64,000 nucleotides of DNA from an uncultured Lachnospiraceae bacterium (GCA_947382415.1 CANCYO010000009.1:1-64000), one strand, 5' to 3'; shown: positions 8,943 to 18,445, counted from the stretch's first letter. Numbers and translations: made by a program. Notes: generated from the letters alone by a model not told the origin.

Positions 8943-9809
8943 ATGAAGCATTTTCTGATCTATACCAACAAAAATAAAGATAAGGAGCTGCGCTCCACCA
9001 ATCAGATCAAAGGATATCTGGAGTGCAGGGGCCAGAAGGTGACGCTGCTCATCAAGGAGTCTGACTGGACGGCGGACAACACGGAGCTGTCGGAGGAAGC
9101 GCGGAATATCCCCAAAGACGTGGACTGCATGATCGTGCTGGGTGGGGACGGCACGGTGCTGCAGGCTGCCCGGGAGACCAAGAAGCTCTTTATTCCAATT
9201 ATCGGTGTGAATCTGGGCACTCTGGGTTATATGACGGAGATCGAGCCCTCCAATCTGGAGGAGTCTCTGGATAAGCTGATCGCCGGGGAGTACACCAAGG
9301 AATCCCGCATGATGCTGAACGGCAAAGTGGATTTCCACTGCGGCAAACAGTGGGAGGAAGGCTGGGCGCTGAACGATATTGTAATCTCCAGAAGAGGCTC
9401 CATTCAGATGCTCTGGATGGACATTTATGTGAACGGACAGTTTCTGCACCGCTACAAGGCGGACGGTATGATCGTGGCCACGCCCACCGGTTCCTCCAGT
9501 TACAGTCTCTCCGCCGGAGGGCCTCTGGTGGAGCCAAATGCAAAACTTTTGATGCTCACAGCCATCTGTCCCCATTCCCTGAATCACAGGAGTATCGTGC
9601 TTGCACCTGAGGATGTGATCGAGATTGAGATTCCCACGGGCAGGGAGGGCAGAAAGCAGACGGTGGAGGCCAATTTTGACGGCAGCCACAAGATTTCCAT
9701 GTGTACAGGCGACAGGATCCGCATTGTGCAGTCGGAAAAGATCACGGAGTTTCTAAGGCTGAACCAAGTGAGCTTTATGGAAGTGCTGCACAAAAAATTC
9801 AGCGAATAA
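8943..9809 (+). CDS. nadK: NAD kinase
   Basis: NAD kinase phosphorylates NAD to NADP. The GGDGT motif (VLGGDGTVLQA) and the second conserved segment with TPTGSSSYSLSAGGP, which shapes the NAD site, are both present. An earlier in-frame start exists 18 bp upstream. The ATG beginning MKHFLIYTNKN is preferred because GGGGAGG precedes it at good spacing and it matches the usual N-terminus. It lies between tlyA and argR, as in many Clostridia. Confidence 0.94.
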   Translation: MKHFLIYTNKNKDKELRSTNQIKGYLECRGQKVTLLIKESDWTADNTELSEEARNIPKDVDCMIVLGGDGTVLQAARETKKLFIPIIGVNLGTLGYMTEIEPSNLEESLDKLIAGEYTKESRMMLNGKVDFHCGKQWEEGWALNDIVISRRGSIQMLWMDIYVNGQFLHRYKADGMIVATPTGSSSYSLSAGGPLVEPNAKLLMLTAICPHSLNHRSIVLAPEDVIEIEIPTGREGRKQTVEANFDGSHKISMCTGDRIRIVQSEKITEFLRLNQVSFMEVLHKKFSE

Positions 9810-9846
9810 GCAGGCGGGCAGCGGAAAATTGACAGCGGAGAGTTGT

Positions 9847-10299
9847 ATGAAGAGAAGCAGACATCAGAAAATCGTGGAGATCATAGCGAAGCAGGATGTG
9901 GAGACACAGGAAGAACTGGCGGACTGTTTGAGGGAGGCCGGGTTTTATGTGACTCAGGCCACCGTGTCCAGAGATATCAGAGATCTGAGACTCTCCAAGA
10001 TTCCCGACGGACATGGCGGACAGAAGTATGCCATTGCCGACAGAAATGTGGCCATGGTGGAGAGACGGTATATCCATGTGCTCAGAGAGGGTTTTGTATC
10101 TATGGACAAGGCACAGAATCTGGTGGTGGTCAGGACGGTGTCCGGCATGGCCATGGCTGTGGCGGCTGCGTTGGACGCCATGGAATTCGATGAGATTTTG
10201 GGCTGTATCGCAGGGGACGACACCATTATGGTGGCTTCCCGCACCGAGGAGGATGCGGGGACGCTGATTTATAAAATACAGGCAATGTTGGACAGATAA
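9847..10299 (+). CDS. argR: Arginine repressor
   Basis: ArgR is a hexameric regulator of arginine synthesis and catabolism genes. The N-terminal winged helix (RHQKIVEIIAKQDVETQEEL, then VTQATVSRDIRDLRLSK) contains the characteristic SRD recognition-helix motif. The C-terminal domain has the GCIAGDDTIMV segment that binds arginine. A TTG start 18 bp earlier is possible, but the ATG with GCGGAGAG upstream gives a normal 150-residue protein. The argR-recN order is conserved in Firmicutes. No arginine genes occur in the window. Confidence 0.94.
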   Translation: MKRSRHQKIVEIIAKQDVETQEELADCLREAGFYVTQATVSRDIRDLRLSKIPDGHGGQKYAIADRNVAMVERRYIHVLREGFVSMDKAQNLVVVRTVSGMAMAVAAALDAMEFDEILGCIAGDDTIMVASRTEEDAGTLIYKIQAMLDR

Positions 10300-10339
10300 T
10301 TCCAGATGTGCTTTGGAGAAGGTACAGAAGGAGAGTGCT

Positions 10340-12019
10340 ATGTTACAAAGGTTACATGTAAAAAATCTGGCTCTGATGGAGGAGACGGAGGTGGAGTTTG
10401 CCCCGGGGCTGAATATTCTCACCGGAGAGACCGGAGCGGGCAAATCGCTGCTGATCGGTTCCGTGAATCTGGCTCTGGGGGCCAAGTTCGAGAAGGATAT
10501 GCTCAGGGAGGGCGCGGAGAGCGCGCTGGTGGAACTGGTCTTTTCCTGTGAGGGCAGTGACGTCGCCGGGAGGCTGGCGAAGCTTGATCTGGAGCCGGAG
10601 GACGGTTCTGTCATTATCAGCCGCAGGATGCAGCCGGGCAGGAGCGTCTGTAAGATTAACGGGGAGACGGTGACGGCCAGACAGGTGAAGGAGCTGGCTG
10701 AGGTTCTTCTGGATATTCACGGACAGCATGAGCATCAGTCCCTGCTGCACAAAAAGAAACATCTGGAGATCCTGGACGCCTATTGCGGGGAGGCCTGTGA
10801 AGCAAAAGTCCGGGCGGTGGCCGAGGGCTATGAGACCTGCCGCAGACTGGAGCGGGAGCTGGCAGAAGAGTCCATGGACGAGACGGCCATGGAGAGAGAA
10901 AAGTCCCTGGCAGAATTTGAGTGGAAAGAGATTGACGAGGCTCATCTGCGGGAGGGCGAGGATGAGGAGCTGGAACAGCTCTACCGCCGCATGAGCAACA
11001 GCCGTAAGATCAGTGAGAGTCTGGCTGAGAGCTATCGCTATTCGGGAACCGACGGCGAGGGCGGAGCGGGCGCTTCCCTGAGCAGAGCGCTTCGGACTCT
11101 TGGCACGGTGACTATGTATGACGAACGTCTGGCGGAGCTGGAGACTCAGCTTTCGGAGGTGGACAGCCTGCTTGCGGATTACAATCGCGATATCGCAGAG
11201 TATATCGCTGACTGTGAGTTTGACGGGGAGGAGTTTGCCCGGGTGGAAGAGCGGCTCAACACGCTCAACCGTCTGAAGGGAAAATACGGCAATTCCATAC
11301 AGGAGATAATGGCCTACGGAGAATCCAGACAGGCTCTTTTGGAAAAACTGTCGGATTATGACAGCTATATACAGAGGCTTAAAGAGGAGCTCTCTGAGGC
11401 GAAACGAATGTTAATGGAGGACTGCAGCAAGCTTTCGGCGGTGCGCAGGGAACATGCCCGCAGGCTCACGGAGGAACTCACGCAGGCTCTGCAGCAGCTC
11501 AATTTTCCCACGGTGCAGTTTGAGACGGCAGTCCGGCCGGAGGGCCCGGTCACAGCCCGGGGCTATGATGATGTGGAGTTTATGATCTCCACCAATCCGG
11601 GAGAAGCTATGAAGCCTTTGGGGCAGGTGGCAAGCGGCGGCGAGCTCTCCAGAGTGATGCTGGCCATCAAGACGGTGCTGGCGGGCAGGGATGAGATCGA
11701 CACCCTGATCTTTGACGAGATCGATGTGGGTATCAGCGGCAGGACGGCGTGGAAGGTCGCGGGTCAGTTGAATGCGGTGAGTTCTGCCCACCAGGTCATC
11801 TGTATCACCCATCTGCCCCAGATCGCAGCCATGGCGGACGCTCACTTTGTCATTGAGAAAAACAGTACGAGTGACCGTACCATCACGGATATCAGGCAGG
11901 TGGAAGGGGAGGAAGAACTTGCGGAGCTGGCAAGGCTTTTAGGCAGCGACACGCTTACGCAGGCAGCTCTCTCCAACGCCAGAGAGCTGCGGGAGCAGGC
12001 GCTGAACCAGAAGAAATAA
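10340..12019 (+). CDS. recN: DNA repair protein RecN
   Basis: RecN is an SMC-like ATPase acting at DNA double-strand breaks. Walker A (GETGAGKSLLIGSV) is near the N-terminus. The ABC signature segment (ASGGELSRVMLAIK) and Walker B (TLIFDEIDVGISG) are in the C-terminal head, with a coiled coil between. An upstream TTG is in frame, but the ATG with AAGGAG at proper spacing and MLQRLHVKNLALM as N-terminus is clearly better. The length of 559 aa is normal. The next gene begins 16 bp later. Confidence 0.96.
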   Translation: MLQRLHVKNLALMEETEVEFAPGLNILTGETGAGKSLLIGSVNLALGAKFEKDMLREGAESALVELVFSCEGSDVAGRLAKLDLEPEDGSVIISRRMQPGRSVCKINGETVTARQVKELAEVLLDIHGQHEHQSLLHKKKHLEILDAYCGEACEAKVRAVAEGYETCRRLERELAEESMDETAMEREKSLAEFEWKEIDEAHLREGEDEELEQLYRRMSNSRKISESLAESYRYSGTDGEGGAGASLSRALRTLGTVTMYDERLAELETQLSEVDSLLADYNRDIAEYIADCEFDGEEFARVEERLNTLNRLKGKYGNSIQEIMAYGESRQALLEKLSDYDSYIQRLKEELSEAKRMLMEDCSKLSAVRREHARRLTEELTQALQQLNFPTVQFETAVRPEGPVTARGYDDVEFMISTNPGEAMKPLGQVASGGELSRVMLAIKTVLAGRDEIDTLIFDEIDVGISGRTAWKVAGQLNAVSSAHQVICITHLPQIAAMADAHFVIEKNSTSDRTITDIRQVEGEEELAELARLLGSDTLTQAALSNARELREQALNQKK

Positions 12020-12035
12020 ATAGGAAAGCAGATGA

Positions 12036-14534
12036 ATGAAAACGGATATGATCTATGAAACAAAAGATAAAAATAATATTTTTAATAGATTAACGGCAAA
12101 AATACTGAGCGTCGGACTTGTGCTGACGCTTGTCGTTTATTTGTGCGCCTGCGGCGACAGTACGGCGCAGCGTGGGGAGACAGGAGCTGTAAAGGAAGAA
12201 AGCACAAGCTCTGCCACTCCTGCCGACAATGCCAATGCGGCGCTGGCAAAGGAGCATGTCTACCGTGTCAGTGAAGTCGAAATTCCTGAGATGCCGGATG
12301 ACGGAAGCGGCAGCGTAGAGTGCGCAGTCCGTCTTGACGGCAGGATTTACGCGGTGATGAAGCTGTTTGACTGGGATAACGGAGACAAATATTATGTTTT
12401 TTCCGTGGATGAGAGTGAAAACAATCAGCAGAAGGCGTTTCTGGAGCCCGCAGAAGACCACGGGGTGGAAGAAGTTTCAGAGGAACCGGATCCAAATGTG
12501 TGGAGGCAGCGGGATGTGCGCTACAGTGATTTTGCCGTCGGCAGGGATGGCAGAGTATATGCCCTGTGTGAGTACAATGAGTCCTATATCAATGAGCTCA
12601 CGGAGCAGTACAGGGATGAGAGGCATCAGTATGTGTGCTGCTGGGATGCGGACGGCAGCCTTTTGTGGCAGATTGAGCCGTGGGAGGATAACACAGAGGA
12701 ATTGAGCGTCTGGGCGGTTTTGCCTGGGGCAGACGGCTCTCTGGAGCTTCTTTTGACCGGCGGCGACGCCGCCTACAGGCTTCCTGTGGGGCGGGATGGC
12801 AGTGTGTCCGGGGCGGATCGGGAAAAATTATCCGGGGCCACAGCCACGGCTCTGGGGAACTGTCGGAGACTGCTTCCCAGAGGGGACGGCGACTTCCTGC
12901 TGTTGTGCAGGGATGCGCAGCAGGGCTTAAGTCTGATCCGATATGACCTGCAGACAGATACGCTGGGGGAGACTGTCCGGCTTCCTGCGGAGCTTTCGGC
13001 CGTTTCTTTGGGTAGCACTGTCTTTGCGGCAGGTATTGACAGCGATCTGGTATATGCGGACAGAGACGGGGTCTTTGCCTGTGATATGGGCGATGAACAA
13101 ATCCGCCTGAAGATGAACTATGTCAATTCAGACCGGAACATTACCGAGACCTGTTTTCTGCTGATGTTGGACGAGACAAGTTTTTTTATGTTTTATCGGG
13201 AAGATTATACGCGGGAATTGAAAGCGGGAATCTTTGAATATGTGAAGCCGGAAGAGATTCCCGACAGGACAGTGGTTGTGTTGGGAGGGCTTACTGTCAA
13301 TGCCGGCATCAGAAAACGCGTGATTCAGTATAATCGGGAAAATGACGATTACCGGGTAGTGATCAGGGAGTACGAATCCTGCGACGACCTGAATCTTGCC
13401 ATTGTCTCCGGTGACATGCCGGATATTCTCATGGCGGAGAGCCTCCCCGATGGGAACTCAGTTTCCGGAGGGAACAGGATTCCCATTGAGAGCTATCTTG
13501 CAAAGGGATTAATGGCAGATGTGGGGGCGCTGATAGAGGAAGATGAGGAGCTGTCCCGGACAGAGTTTCTTGAAAATGTGTTTGACGCTTATTCCGTGGA
13601 CGGTAAATTGATGTATGTAGTACCTTCTTTTACTGTGTTCACCATGGCGGCAAAATCTTCCCTTGTAGGGGATGGAGACGGCTGGTCCATGGAAAGAATG
13701 ATGGAGGCGCTTGACGGAATGGGCCCGAATGCCAGGCTTTTGGACGGGCTGAGCAGAAACGCCTTTATGGAAACGGTCATGAGATATTGCGGAAACGATT
13801 TTATTGATGTCAAAACCGGGAAATGTGCCTTTGACTCTCCGGAATTTATCAAAATGATGGAGTATGCCTATGCCCTGCCGGAGGAGAGAAGCTGGGCGGG
13901 ACAGAGCGGAGAAGGAGAATATGAGCAGCAGTATCTCAAGAACCGGACGCTTCTGATGGAATTACATATCTGGAGTTTTTCTCAGCAGGTGGATGAGCGA
14001 CTGTTTTATCGGTTAAACGGATATCTGGGAGGAGACTACACGTTTGTGGGATTCCCTTCCGTTTCCGGGAAAACGGAAGGGAGCGGTTCAAAAGCCCTGA
14101 TCTGCGCCCAAAATCTGATGACGCTTTCAGCCGGTTCAGATCACCTGGACGGCGCCTGGGATTTTGCAAGGTATTATCTGACGGACGAGTATCAGAAAAG
14201 TCTGGAGAGCAGCCTGCCTGTAAACAGACAGATATTTGAGGAATGGGCCGTGGAGGAGACCCGGCGGCCTTACTACACGGATGAGAACGGTGAGAGAGTG
14301 GAGTACGATCTCACCCTGAATCAGGTTGTGCCTCCGCTGGATCAGAGTCAGCTTAAAGAAGTGATCGCCCTTGTGGAGTCTGCTGATGCGGTTCCCTTTG
14401 AAGACAATGTGGTGATGAATATCATCAACGAGGAGCTGGGAAGCTATTTTTCCGGTCAGAAGACTGCAGAGGATGTGGCTGCCATCATCCAGAACCGTGT
14501 GCAGATTTATGTGAAAGAGAATGTAACGAATTAA
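12036..14534 (+). CDS. Large lipoprotein with solute-binding-protein-like C-terminal half
   Basis: This is an 832-residue predicted lipoprotein. A hydrophobic segment (about 21-38) ends in LCAC, giving a probable lipid Cys39. Residues about 70-400 resemble a repeated-strand, propeller-like region (segments such as DGRVYAL and DGSLLWQI). From about 405 it looks like a family 1 extracellular solute-binding protein (VIQYNRENDDYRVVIREY, GDMPDILMAES, VDGKLMYVVPSF). No permease or ATPase gene is nearby, so a transport role is uncertain; sensing or cell-surface binding is possible. It is inserted between recN and spoIVB, which are adjacent in Bacillus. The function is not known. Confidence 0.65.
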   Translation: MKTDMIYETKDKNNIFNRLTAKILSVGLVLTLVVYLCACGDSTAQRGETGAVKEESTSSATPADNANAALAKEHVYRVSEVEIPEMPDDGSGSVECAVRLDGRIYAVMKLFDWDNGDKYYVFSVDESENNQQKAFLEPAEDHGVEEVSEEPDPNVWRQRDVRYSDFAVGRDGRVYALCEYNESYINELTEQYRDERHQYVCCWDADGSLLWQIEPWEDNTEELSVWAVLPGADGSLELLLTGGDAAYRLPVGRDGSVSGADREKLSGATATALGNCRRLLPRGDGDFLLLCRDAQQGLSLIRYDLQTDTLGETVRLPAELSAVSLGSTVFAAGIDSDLVYADRDGVFACDMGDEQIRLKMNYVNSDRNITETCFLLMLDETSFFMFYREDYTRELKAGIFEYVKPEEIPDRTVVVLGGLTVNAGIRKRVIQYNRENDDYRVVIREYESCDDLNLAIVSGDMPDILMAESLPDGNSVSGGNRIPIESYLAKGLMADVGALIEEDEELSRTEFLENVFDAYSVDGKLMYVVPSFTVFTMAAKSSLVGDGDGWSMERMMEALDGMGPNARLLDGLSRNAFMETVMRYCGNDFIDVKTGKCAFDSPEFIKMMEYAYALPEERSWAGQSGEGEYEQQYLKNRTLLMELHIWSFSQQVDERLFYRLNGYLGGDYTFVGFPSVSGKTEGSGSKALICAQNLMTLSAGSDHLDGAWDFARYYLTDEYQKSLESSLPVNRQIFEEWAVEETRRPYYTDENGERVEYDLTLNQVVPPLDQSQLKEVIALVESADAVPFEDNVVMNIINEELGSYFSGQKTAEDVAAIIQNRVQIYVKENVTN

Positions 14535-14582
14535 GGATGTATTGAATTAAGTAAATGAAATGAATTGATATACGAAAACTTC

Positions 14583-14611
14583 AAATAAATTTCAGAAAAT
14601 CTCGCATACTA
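14583..14611 (+). promoter_or_regulatory. Possible sigma-G promoter of spoIVB
   Basis: CATACTA (14605-14611) matches the sigma-G -10 consensus exactly, with AAATA 17 bp upstream as a near match to the -35. It sits about 40 bp before spoIVB. Known spoIVB genes are read in the forespore by sigma-G and sigma-F; the assignment here rests on this short match. Confidence 0.5.
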
Positions 14612-14649
14612 GAAGCAGAAAATGCAACGGGAAAGCGAGATGGACAGTT

Positions 14650-16002
14650 ATGAGATTTGGCGATAAGGATAAGGACAGAGTCAAGGAGCAGGCGGGCGGC
14701 GATACGGTGATTTTTCTGCAGAACTGGCGCAGACAGGTGCGGCGGCACCGTATTTACCGTATCAGCCTGTGCGTGGCTCTGTTTCTGAGTTGTGCGGCGC
14801 TTGCGGGATATGGCTATTATCTTGTGGACAGCAGTATCCCTTCTGTCATACATGTGCGGGCGGATGAGGAGGAAATGTTTCATCTGGGAGTGCCCGCAAA
14901 GGGCGAGCTGGTCAGTGTGGGAGCCCAGGGGGAGAGCAATATTCCAAAGGGCGCTGTCACAATAGATCTGAGCGAGCCGGTAACGCTTAAGACGGGCGGT
15001 ACGGACGACTACGCCATGGAGGTGAAGCTGTTCGGTTTTCTGCCCTTTAAGCAGGTGGGCATCCGGGTCATAGAGGATCAGGAGCTGATTCCCGTGGGGA
15101 TTCCCGTGGGAATTTATATGGAGTCTGACGGCGTACTGGTGGTGGGCGTGGGTTCCTTTCAGGGACAGGACGGACAGAAACACTCTCCTGCGAAGCACAT
15201 TCTGCAGTCAGGAGATTATGTGTGCAAACTGAACGGTGTGACCATAACGGATAAGGAAAGCTTTATTCGGGGGATCGAAGAATGCAATGGGGATCCCCAG
15301 ATTGTTACCGTGGAACGGCGGGGGGAGGAGATCGATCTGCAGGTGAAGCCTGTCAGAGACGCCAACGGGGCATATAAGATAGGCACATGGGTCAGAGACA
15401 GCACCCAAGGCGTGGGCACCATGACTTACATTGACTGCGAGGGTAATTTCGGAGCGCTGGGACATGGCATCAACGATGTGGATACCAGCGCCCTGATGGA
15501 TATGTATGACGGCACACTCTATCGCACGGAAATTATCTCCATTCAAAAGGGGGCTGCGGGCAATCCCGGCGAGATGACCGGCATGATCGTGTACTCGGAT
15601 GAGAATATTCTGGGCGATATCAATTATAACGGCACGGAAGGTATTTTCGGGTGCTGTAATCAGAAAGCCCTGCAGCTTACAGAGAATGAGCCTCTGCCTA
15701 TCGGTCTGAAACAGGAGATCGTCAAGGGCGATGCCCAGATACTCTGTGCTGTGGACGGAGAACCCAAATATTATGATATCAAAATAACCGGCATCCATCT
15801 GGATCACGACAATATCAACCGGGGGATCGAGCTCACAGTCACGGATCCGGAGCTCTTGCGAATCACCGGAGGAATCGTCCAGGGCATGAGCGGTGCGCCG
15901 ATCATACAGAACGGCAAGTTTGTGGGCGCGGTGACGCATGTGTTGGTACAGGACAGCACCAGAGGTTATGGGATTTTTATTGAAAATATGCTGGAACATT
16001 GA
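14650..16002 (+). CDS. spoIVB: SpoIVB sporulation serine peptidase
   Basis: SpoIVB is secreted from the forespore and triggers pro-sigma-K processing by cleaving SpoIVFA. A transmembrane anchor spans about residues 36-57. A PDZ domain lies about 140-240 (the KHILQSGDYVCKLNGV region). The S55 peptidase domain follows with His272 (ALGHGIND) and Ser414 (GMSGAPI); the family usually has GMSGSP. Asp435 may complete the triad. The length matches the family. The unusual point is context: a lipoprotein gene separates it from recN, and no spo0A follows. Confidence 0.93.
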   Translation: MRFGDKDKDRVKEQAGGDTVIFLQNWRRQVRRHRIYRISLCVALFLSCAALAGYGYYLVDSSIPSVIHVRADEEEMFHLGVPAKGELVSVGAQGESNIPKGAVTIDLSEPVTLKTGGTDDYAMEVKLFGFLPFKQVGIRVIEDQELIPVGIPVGIYMESDGVLVVGVGSFQGQDGQKHSPAKHILQSGDYVCKLNGVTITDKESFIRGIEECNGDPQIVTVERRGEEIDLQVKPVRDANGAYKIGTWVRDSTQGVGTMTYIDCEGNFGALGHGINDVDTSALMDMYDGTLYRTEIISIQKGAAGNPGEMTGMIVYSDENILGDINYNGTEGIFGCCNQKALQLTENEPLPIGLKQEIVKGDAQILCAVDGEPKYYDIKITGIHLDHDNINRGIELTVTDPELLRITGGIVQGMSGAPIIQNGKFVGAVTHVLVQDSTRGYGIFIENMLEH

Positions 16003-16028
16003 GATAGATTCATACGGGCTTGCATGGA

Positions 16029-16069
16029 AAAAACGCAATCGGGAGTTTGTTCCCGACTGCGTTTTTTTA
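16029..16069 (+). terminator. Rho-independent terminator after spoIVB
   Basis: The arms ACGCAATCGGGA and TCCCGACTGCGT pair with one mismatch, and seven T residues follow. It ends the long cluster that begins at yqhY. Confidence 0.88.
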
Positions 16070-16143
16070 TCCGGCCGCGCGTCACAAACCGCGCAGCCGC
16101 CCGATCGGCTTGTTTAGGGAAACCGAATAAGCCAAAGTTCATA

Positions 16144-16172
16144 TTGTTAATTTACCAATGATATTATATAAT
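16144..16172 (+). promoter_or_regulatory. Sigma-A promoter for the Rrf2-family gene
   Basis: TTGTTA and TATAAT are spaced by 17 bp. A leader of about 115 bases follows before the ATG. The leader holds a weak AGAATC/GATTCT inverted repeat and nothing else recognisable. Confidence 0.65.
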
Positions 16173-16293
16173 TCAATAAATATGCAAAAAGTAGAATGCA
16201 GATAAAAAGTGGTGAAAAAGGCGGAAGAATCACAATAAATTTGCGGCGGGGTAAAGATTCTCTTTCGGCCGATTAAGAGGATGGAGGTGCAGT

Positions 16294-16728
16294 ATGCAGA
16301 TATCGAGCAGATTTACGATTGCTGTGCATGTTCTCATTTGTATTGAGACATTTAAAAATGATTATAAAGTCACAAGTGAATTCCTTGCGTCGAGTGTGAA
16401 TGTGAATCCGGTGGTTATAAGACGGCTGTTACAGCAGCTTAAAAGAGCCGGATTGATCAGTGTTAAAAGGGGAAGCGGCGGGACGGAAATAGCAAGACCA
16501 TTGGATGAGATAACATTATTGGATGTATACAATGCCGTGGAATGTGTGGATGGGGGACAGTTGTTTCACTTTCATGAGAACCCTGACCGGAAGTGCCCTG
16601 TAGGTAAGAATATCCATGCGCTTTTAGATGTAAGGCTGGAGGAAATCCAGCGGGCCATGGAAAGAAAAATGGAGTCAGTATCATTACGGGATATCATGAA
16701 TGATGCAGAAAAACTGATCAGGATGTAA
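16294..16728 (+). CDS. Rrf2-family transcriptional regulator
   Basis: Rrf2 proteins are dimeric winged-helix regulators of redox, iron-sulfur and stress genes. The start MQISSRFTIAVHVLICIE and the helix-turn-helix NPVVIRRLLQQLKRAGLI are typical. Residues 58-66 (VKRGSGGTE) form the wing. Only two Cys, C84 and C101, lie in the sensor region, so the three-Cys iron-sulfur ligand set of IscR is absent; it looks closer to the YwnA group. Targets are unknown. The next gene is a pectate lyase read in the same direction. Confidence 0.88.
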   Translation: MQISSRFTIAVHVLICIETFKNDYKVTSEFLASSVNVNPVVIRRLLQQLKRAGLISVKRGSGGTEIARPLDEITLLDVYNAVECVDGGQLFHFHENPDRKCPVGKNIHALLDVRLEEIQRAMERKMESVSLRDIMNDAEKLIRM

Positions 16729-16933
16729 AGTATGTGTGCCAAAGGATGCCTATGATCTCCCGAAAATACCAGACATTGGACCGGAAATGGGAAAAGAAAA
16801 GCGCAGTAGTGCAAATTATACAAAAAGTATATGAAATATTTGGAATTATTGTGTATTTCGGAATCGTAAAAAGTATGATAAAGTGTATACTGCAGGAGAT
16901 TTTTATAAAAATTGTTAAAGAGGAGGTTTTGTT

Positions 16934-18445
16934 TTGAACAAAAAGATGAAAAAAGTTGCTTCTGGGGTATTGGCATTTTGTATGGCGTTTGTTCTTGTAT
17001 TGAGCAACCATACCAGTGTATCGGCGGCGTCTGTATCATGGAATTTCAAAAACACCGGTTTTAAAAGTCTCGGCACTATTTCTTCAAATGTAACTGTTGA
17101 TGGCTTGACTCTGGTTGCGACAAGTTCCAAGACTATGAATGTAAAGGCAGAGTCGGTAACGGTTGATTCAATTAATTATACTCATACTCTGGCTCTGGGC
17201 GGTGCGGGTTCAACATCTTATCGTTCCGTCAAGGTACCTGTATCGGGAGCAAGCACAATCAAGGTTGTTTTGAGAAGCTCTGGAAGCACCACAAGAACTT
17301 TGGTGGTAGCTGATTCCAAAGGAAATAAGTTAGGCACCATGTCAGCAGCTTCAAGCGCTTCGCTGAAAACATATAAATATACCGGTTCCGCGGGATATGT
17401 ATATCTCTATTCAGCAGGCAGCGGCATCAATCTGTACAAGATTCAGGTTGACTCAAGCTCCACTGGTTCTTCGGGCGACACAAGCGGTTCCGGCAGTACA
17501 GGCGACTCCGGCAGCTCTTCGGGCACTACCAGCGGAACCCAGATCGTAGTTAAAAACGGTGGAACAAGCCTTGCGTCGGCTGTCAAGAGCGCAAAGAGCG
17601 GAACTACTATCGTCATTGACGGAACTGTTAAATCAGATAAGATTTCTCTTCCCGCAGGCGTACATATTTCCGGTAAAAACAATGCGACCATAGACTTTTC
17701 TCAGACTTCCGGAAGCTCCGGCAGAGGCATCACGATCTCCGGTAACGGAAGCACGATTCAGAATATAACGGTGAAAAACGCGTCCGATAACGGCATCTTT
17801 ATCAGCGGTTCCAACAACACCTTCAAAAATGTGGTATGCTGTTACGACAAGGATGCCGGTTTCCAGGTTTCCAACGGCGGCGCGTACAATAAGTTCTATA
17901 GCTGTACTTCCCATCACAATGCAGATGCCACAGGCGAGAATGCGGACGGTTTTGCAGTGAAGCTTCACTCTGGTGAGGGCAATTACTTTGAGAATTGTGT
18001 GGCAGAGTACAACAGTGACGACGGCTGGGACTGCTACGCCGCACACGGCGCAGTAAAGCTTGTGAATTGTAAGGCGAATTACAATGGAAATTGTAACGGT
18101 ATCAAAGGCGATGGAAACGGATTTAAGATGGGCGGCGTGGACAACAAGACCAGCGGCGTGAAGGCGCATCTTGATCCCCTCAACCATGAGCTGATCGGCT
18201 GCAGCGCAGTTGGAAACCTGAAGAACGGGTTTGACAGAAACAATCAGAATGGCGTTGTCACCATGAAAAACTGTGTTGCCGATTCCAACAAGGGCAAGAA
18301 TTACAACTGGCCGCTTAAGGGCACACCTTCGGCGCTGGGATATGAGGTTACTTTCGGAAAGGCGATCATTCAGGACTGCACTTCCAAAAACGGCAAGAAT
18401 AACATTACCGGAGCAACATTAAAGGGTACATGCATCGGTTTTTAA
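16934..18445 (+). CDS. Secreted pectate lyase, PL9-type
   Basis: This is a predicted extracellular pectate lyase that cleaves polygalacturonate by calcium-dependent beta-elimination. A signal peptide ends at VSA-A (about residue 31). Residues 34-172 form a beta-rich module opening with WNFKNTGFKSLGTIS, seen beside other clostridial pectinases and probably carbohydrate-binding. A Ser/Gly/Thr linker (173-202) leads to a right-handed beta-helix. ENADGFAVKLHSGEGN, NSDDGWDCY and GNGFKMGG match PL9 motifs; Lys398 is the likely base and Asp362, Asp363 and Asp366 the likely calcium ligands. The start is TTG with AGAGGAGG upstream. No cell-wall anchor is seen, so it is probably released. Confidence 0.85.
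   Translation: MNKKMKKVASGVLAFCMAFVLVLSNHTSVSAASVSWNFKNTGFKSLGTISSNVTVDGLTLVATSSKTMNVKAESVTVDSINYTHTLALGGAGSTSYRSVKVPVSGASTIKVVLRSSGSTTRTLVVADSKGNKLGTMSAASSASLKTYKYTGSAGYVYLYSAGSGINLYKIQVDSSSTGSSGDTSGSGSTGDSGSSSGTTSGTQIVVKNGGTSLASAVKSAKSGTTIVIDGTVKSDKISLPAGVHISGKNNATIDFSQTSGSSGRGITISGNGSTIQNITVKNASDNGIFISGSNNTFKNVVCCYDKDAGFQVSNGGAYNKFYSCTSHHNADATGENADGFAVKLHSGEGNYFENCVAEYNSDDGWDCYAAHGAVKLVNCKANYNGNCNGIKGDGNGFKMGGVDNKTSGVKAHLDPLNHELIGCSAVGNLKNGFDRNNQNGVVTMKNCVADSNKGKNYNWPLKGTPSALGYEVTFGKAIIQDCTSKNGKNNITGATLKGTCIGF

Noticed and set aside
16734..16937. 67-codon + frame before the pectate lyase gene
   Set aside because: It runs into the lyase ribosome site and start, has no ribosome site of its own and no family signal.
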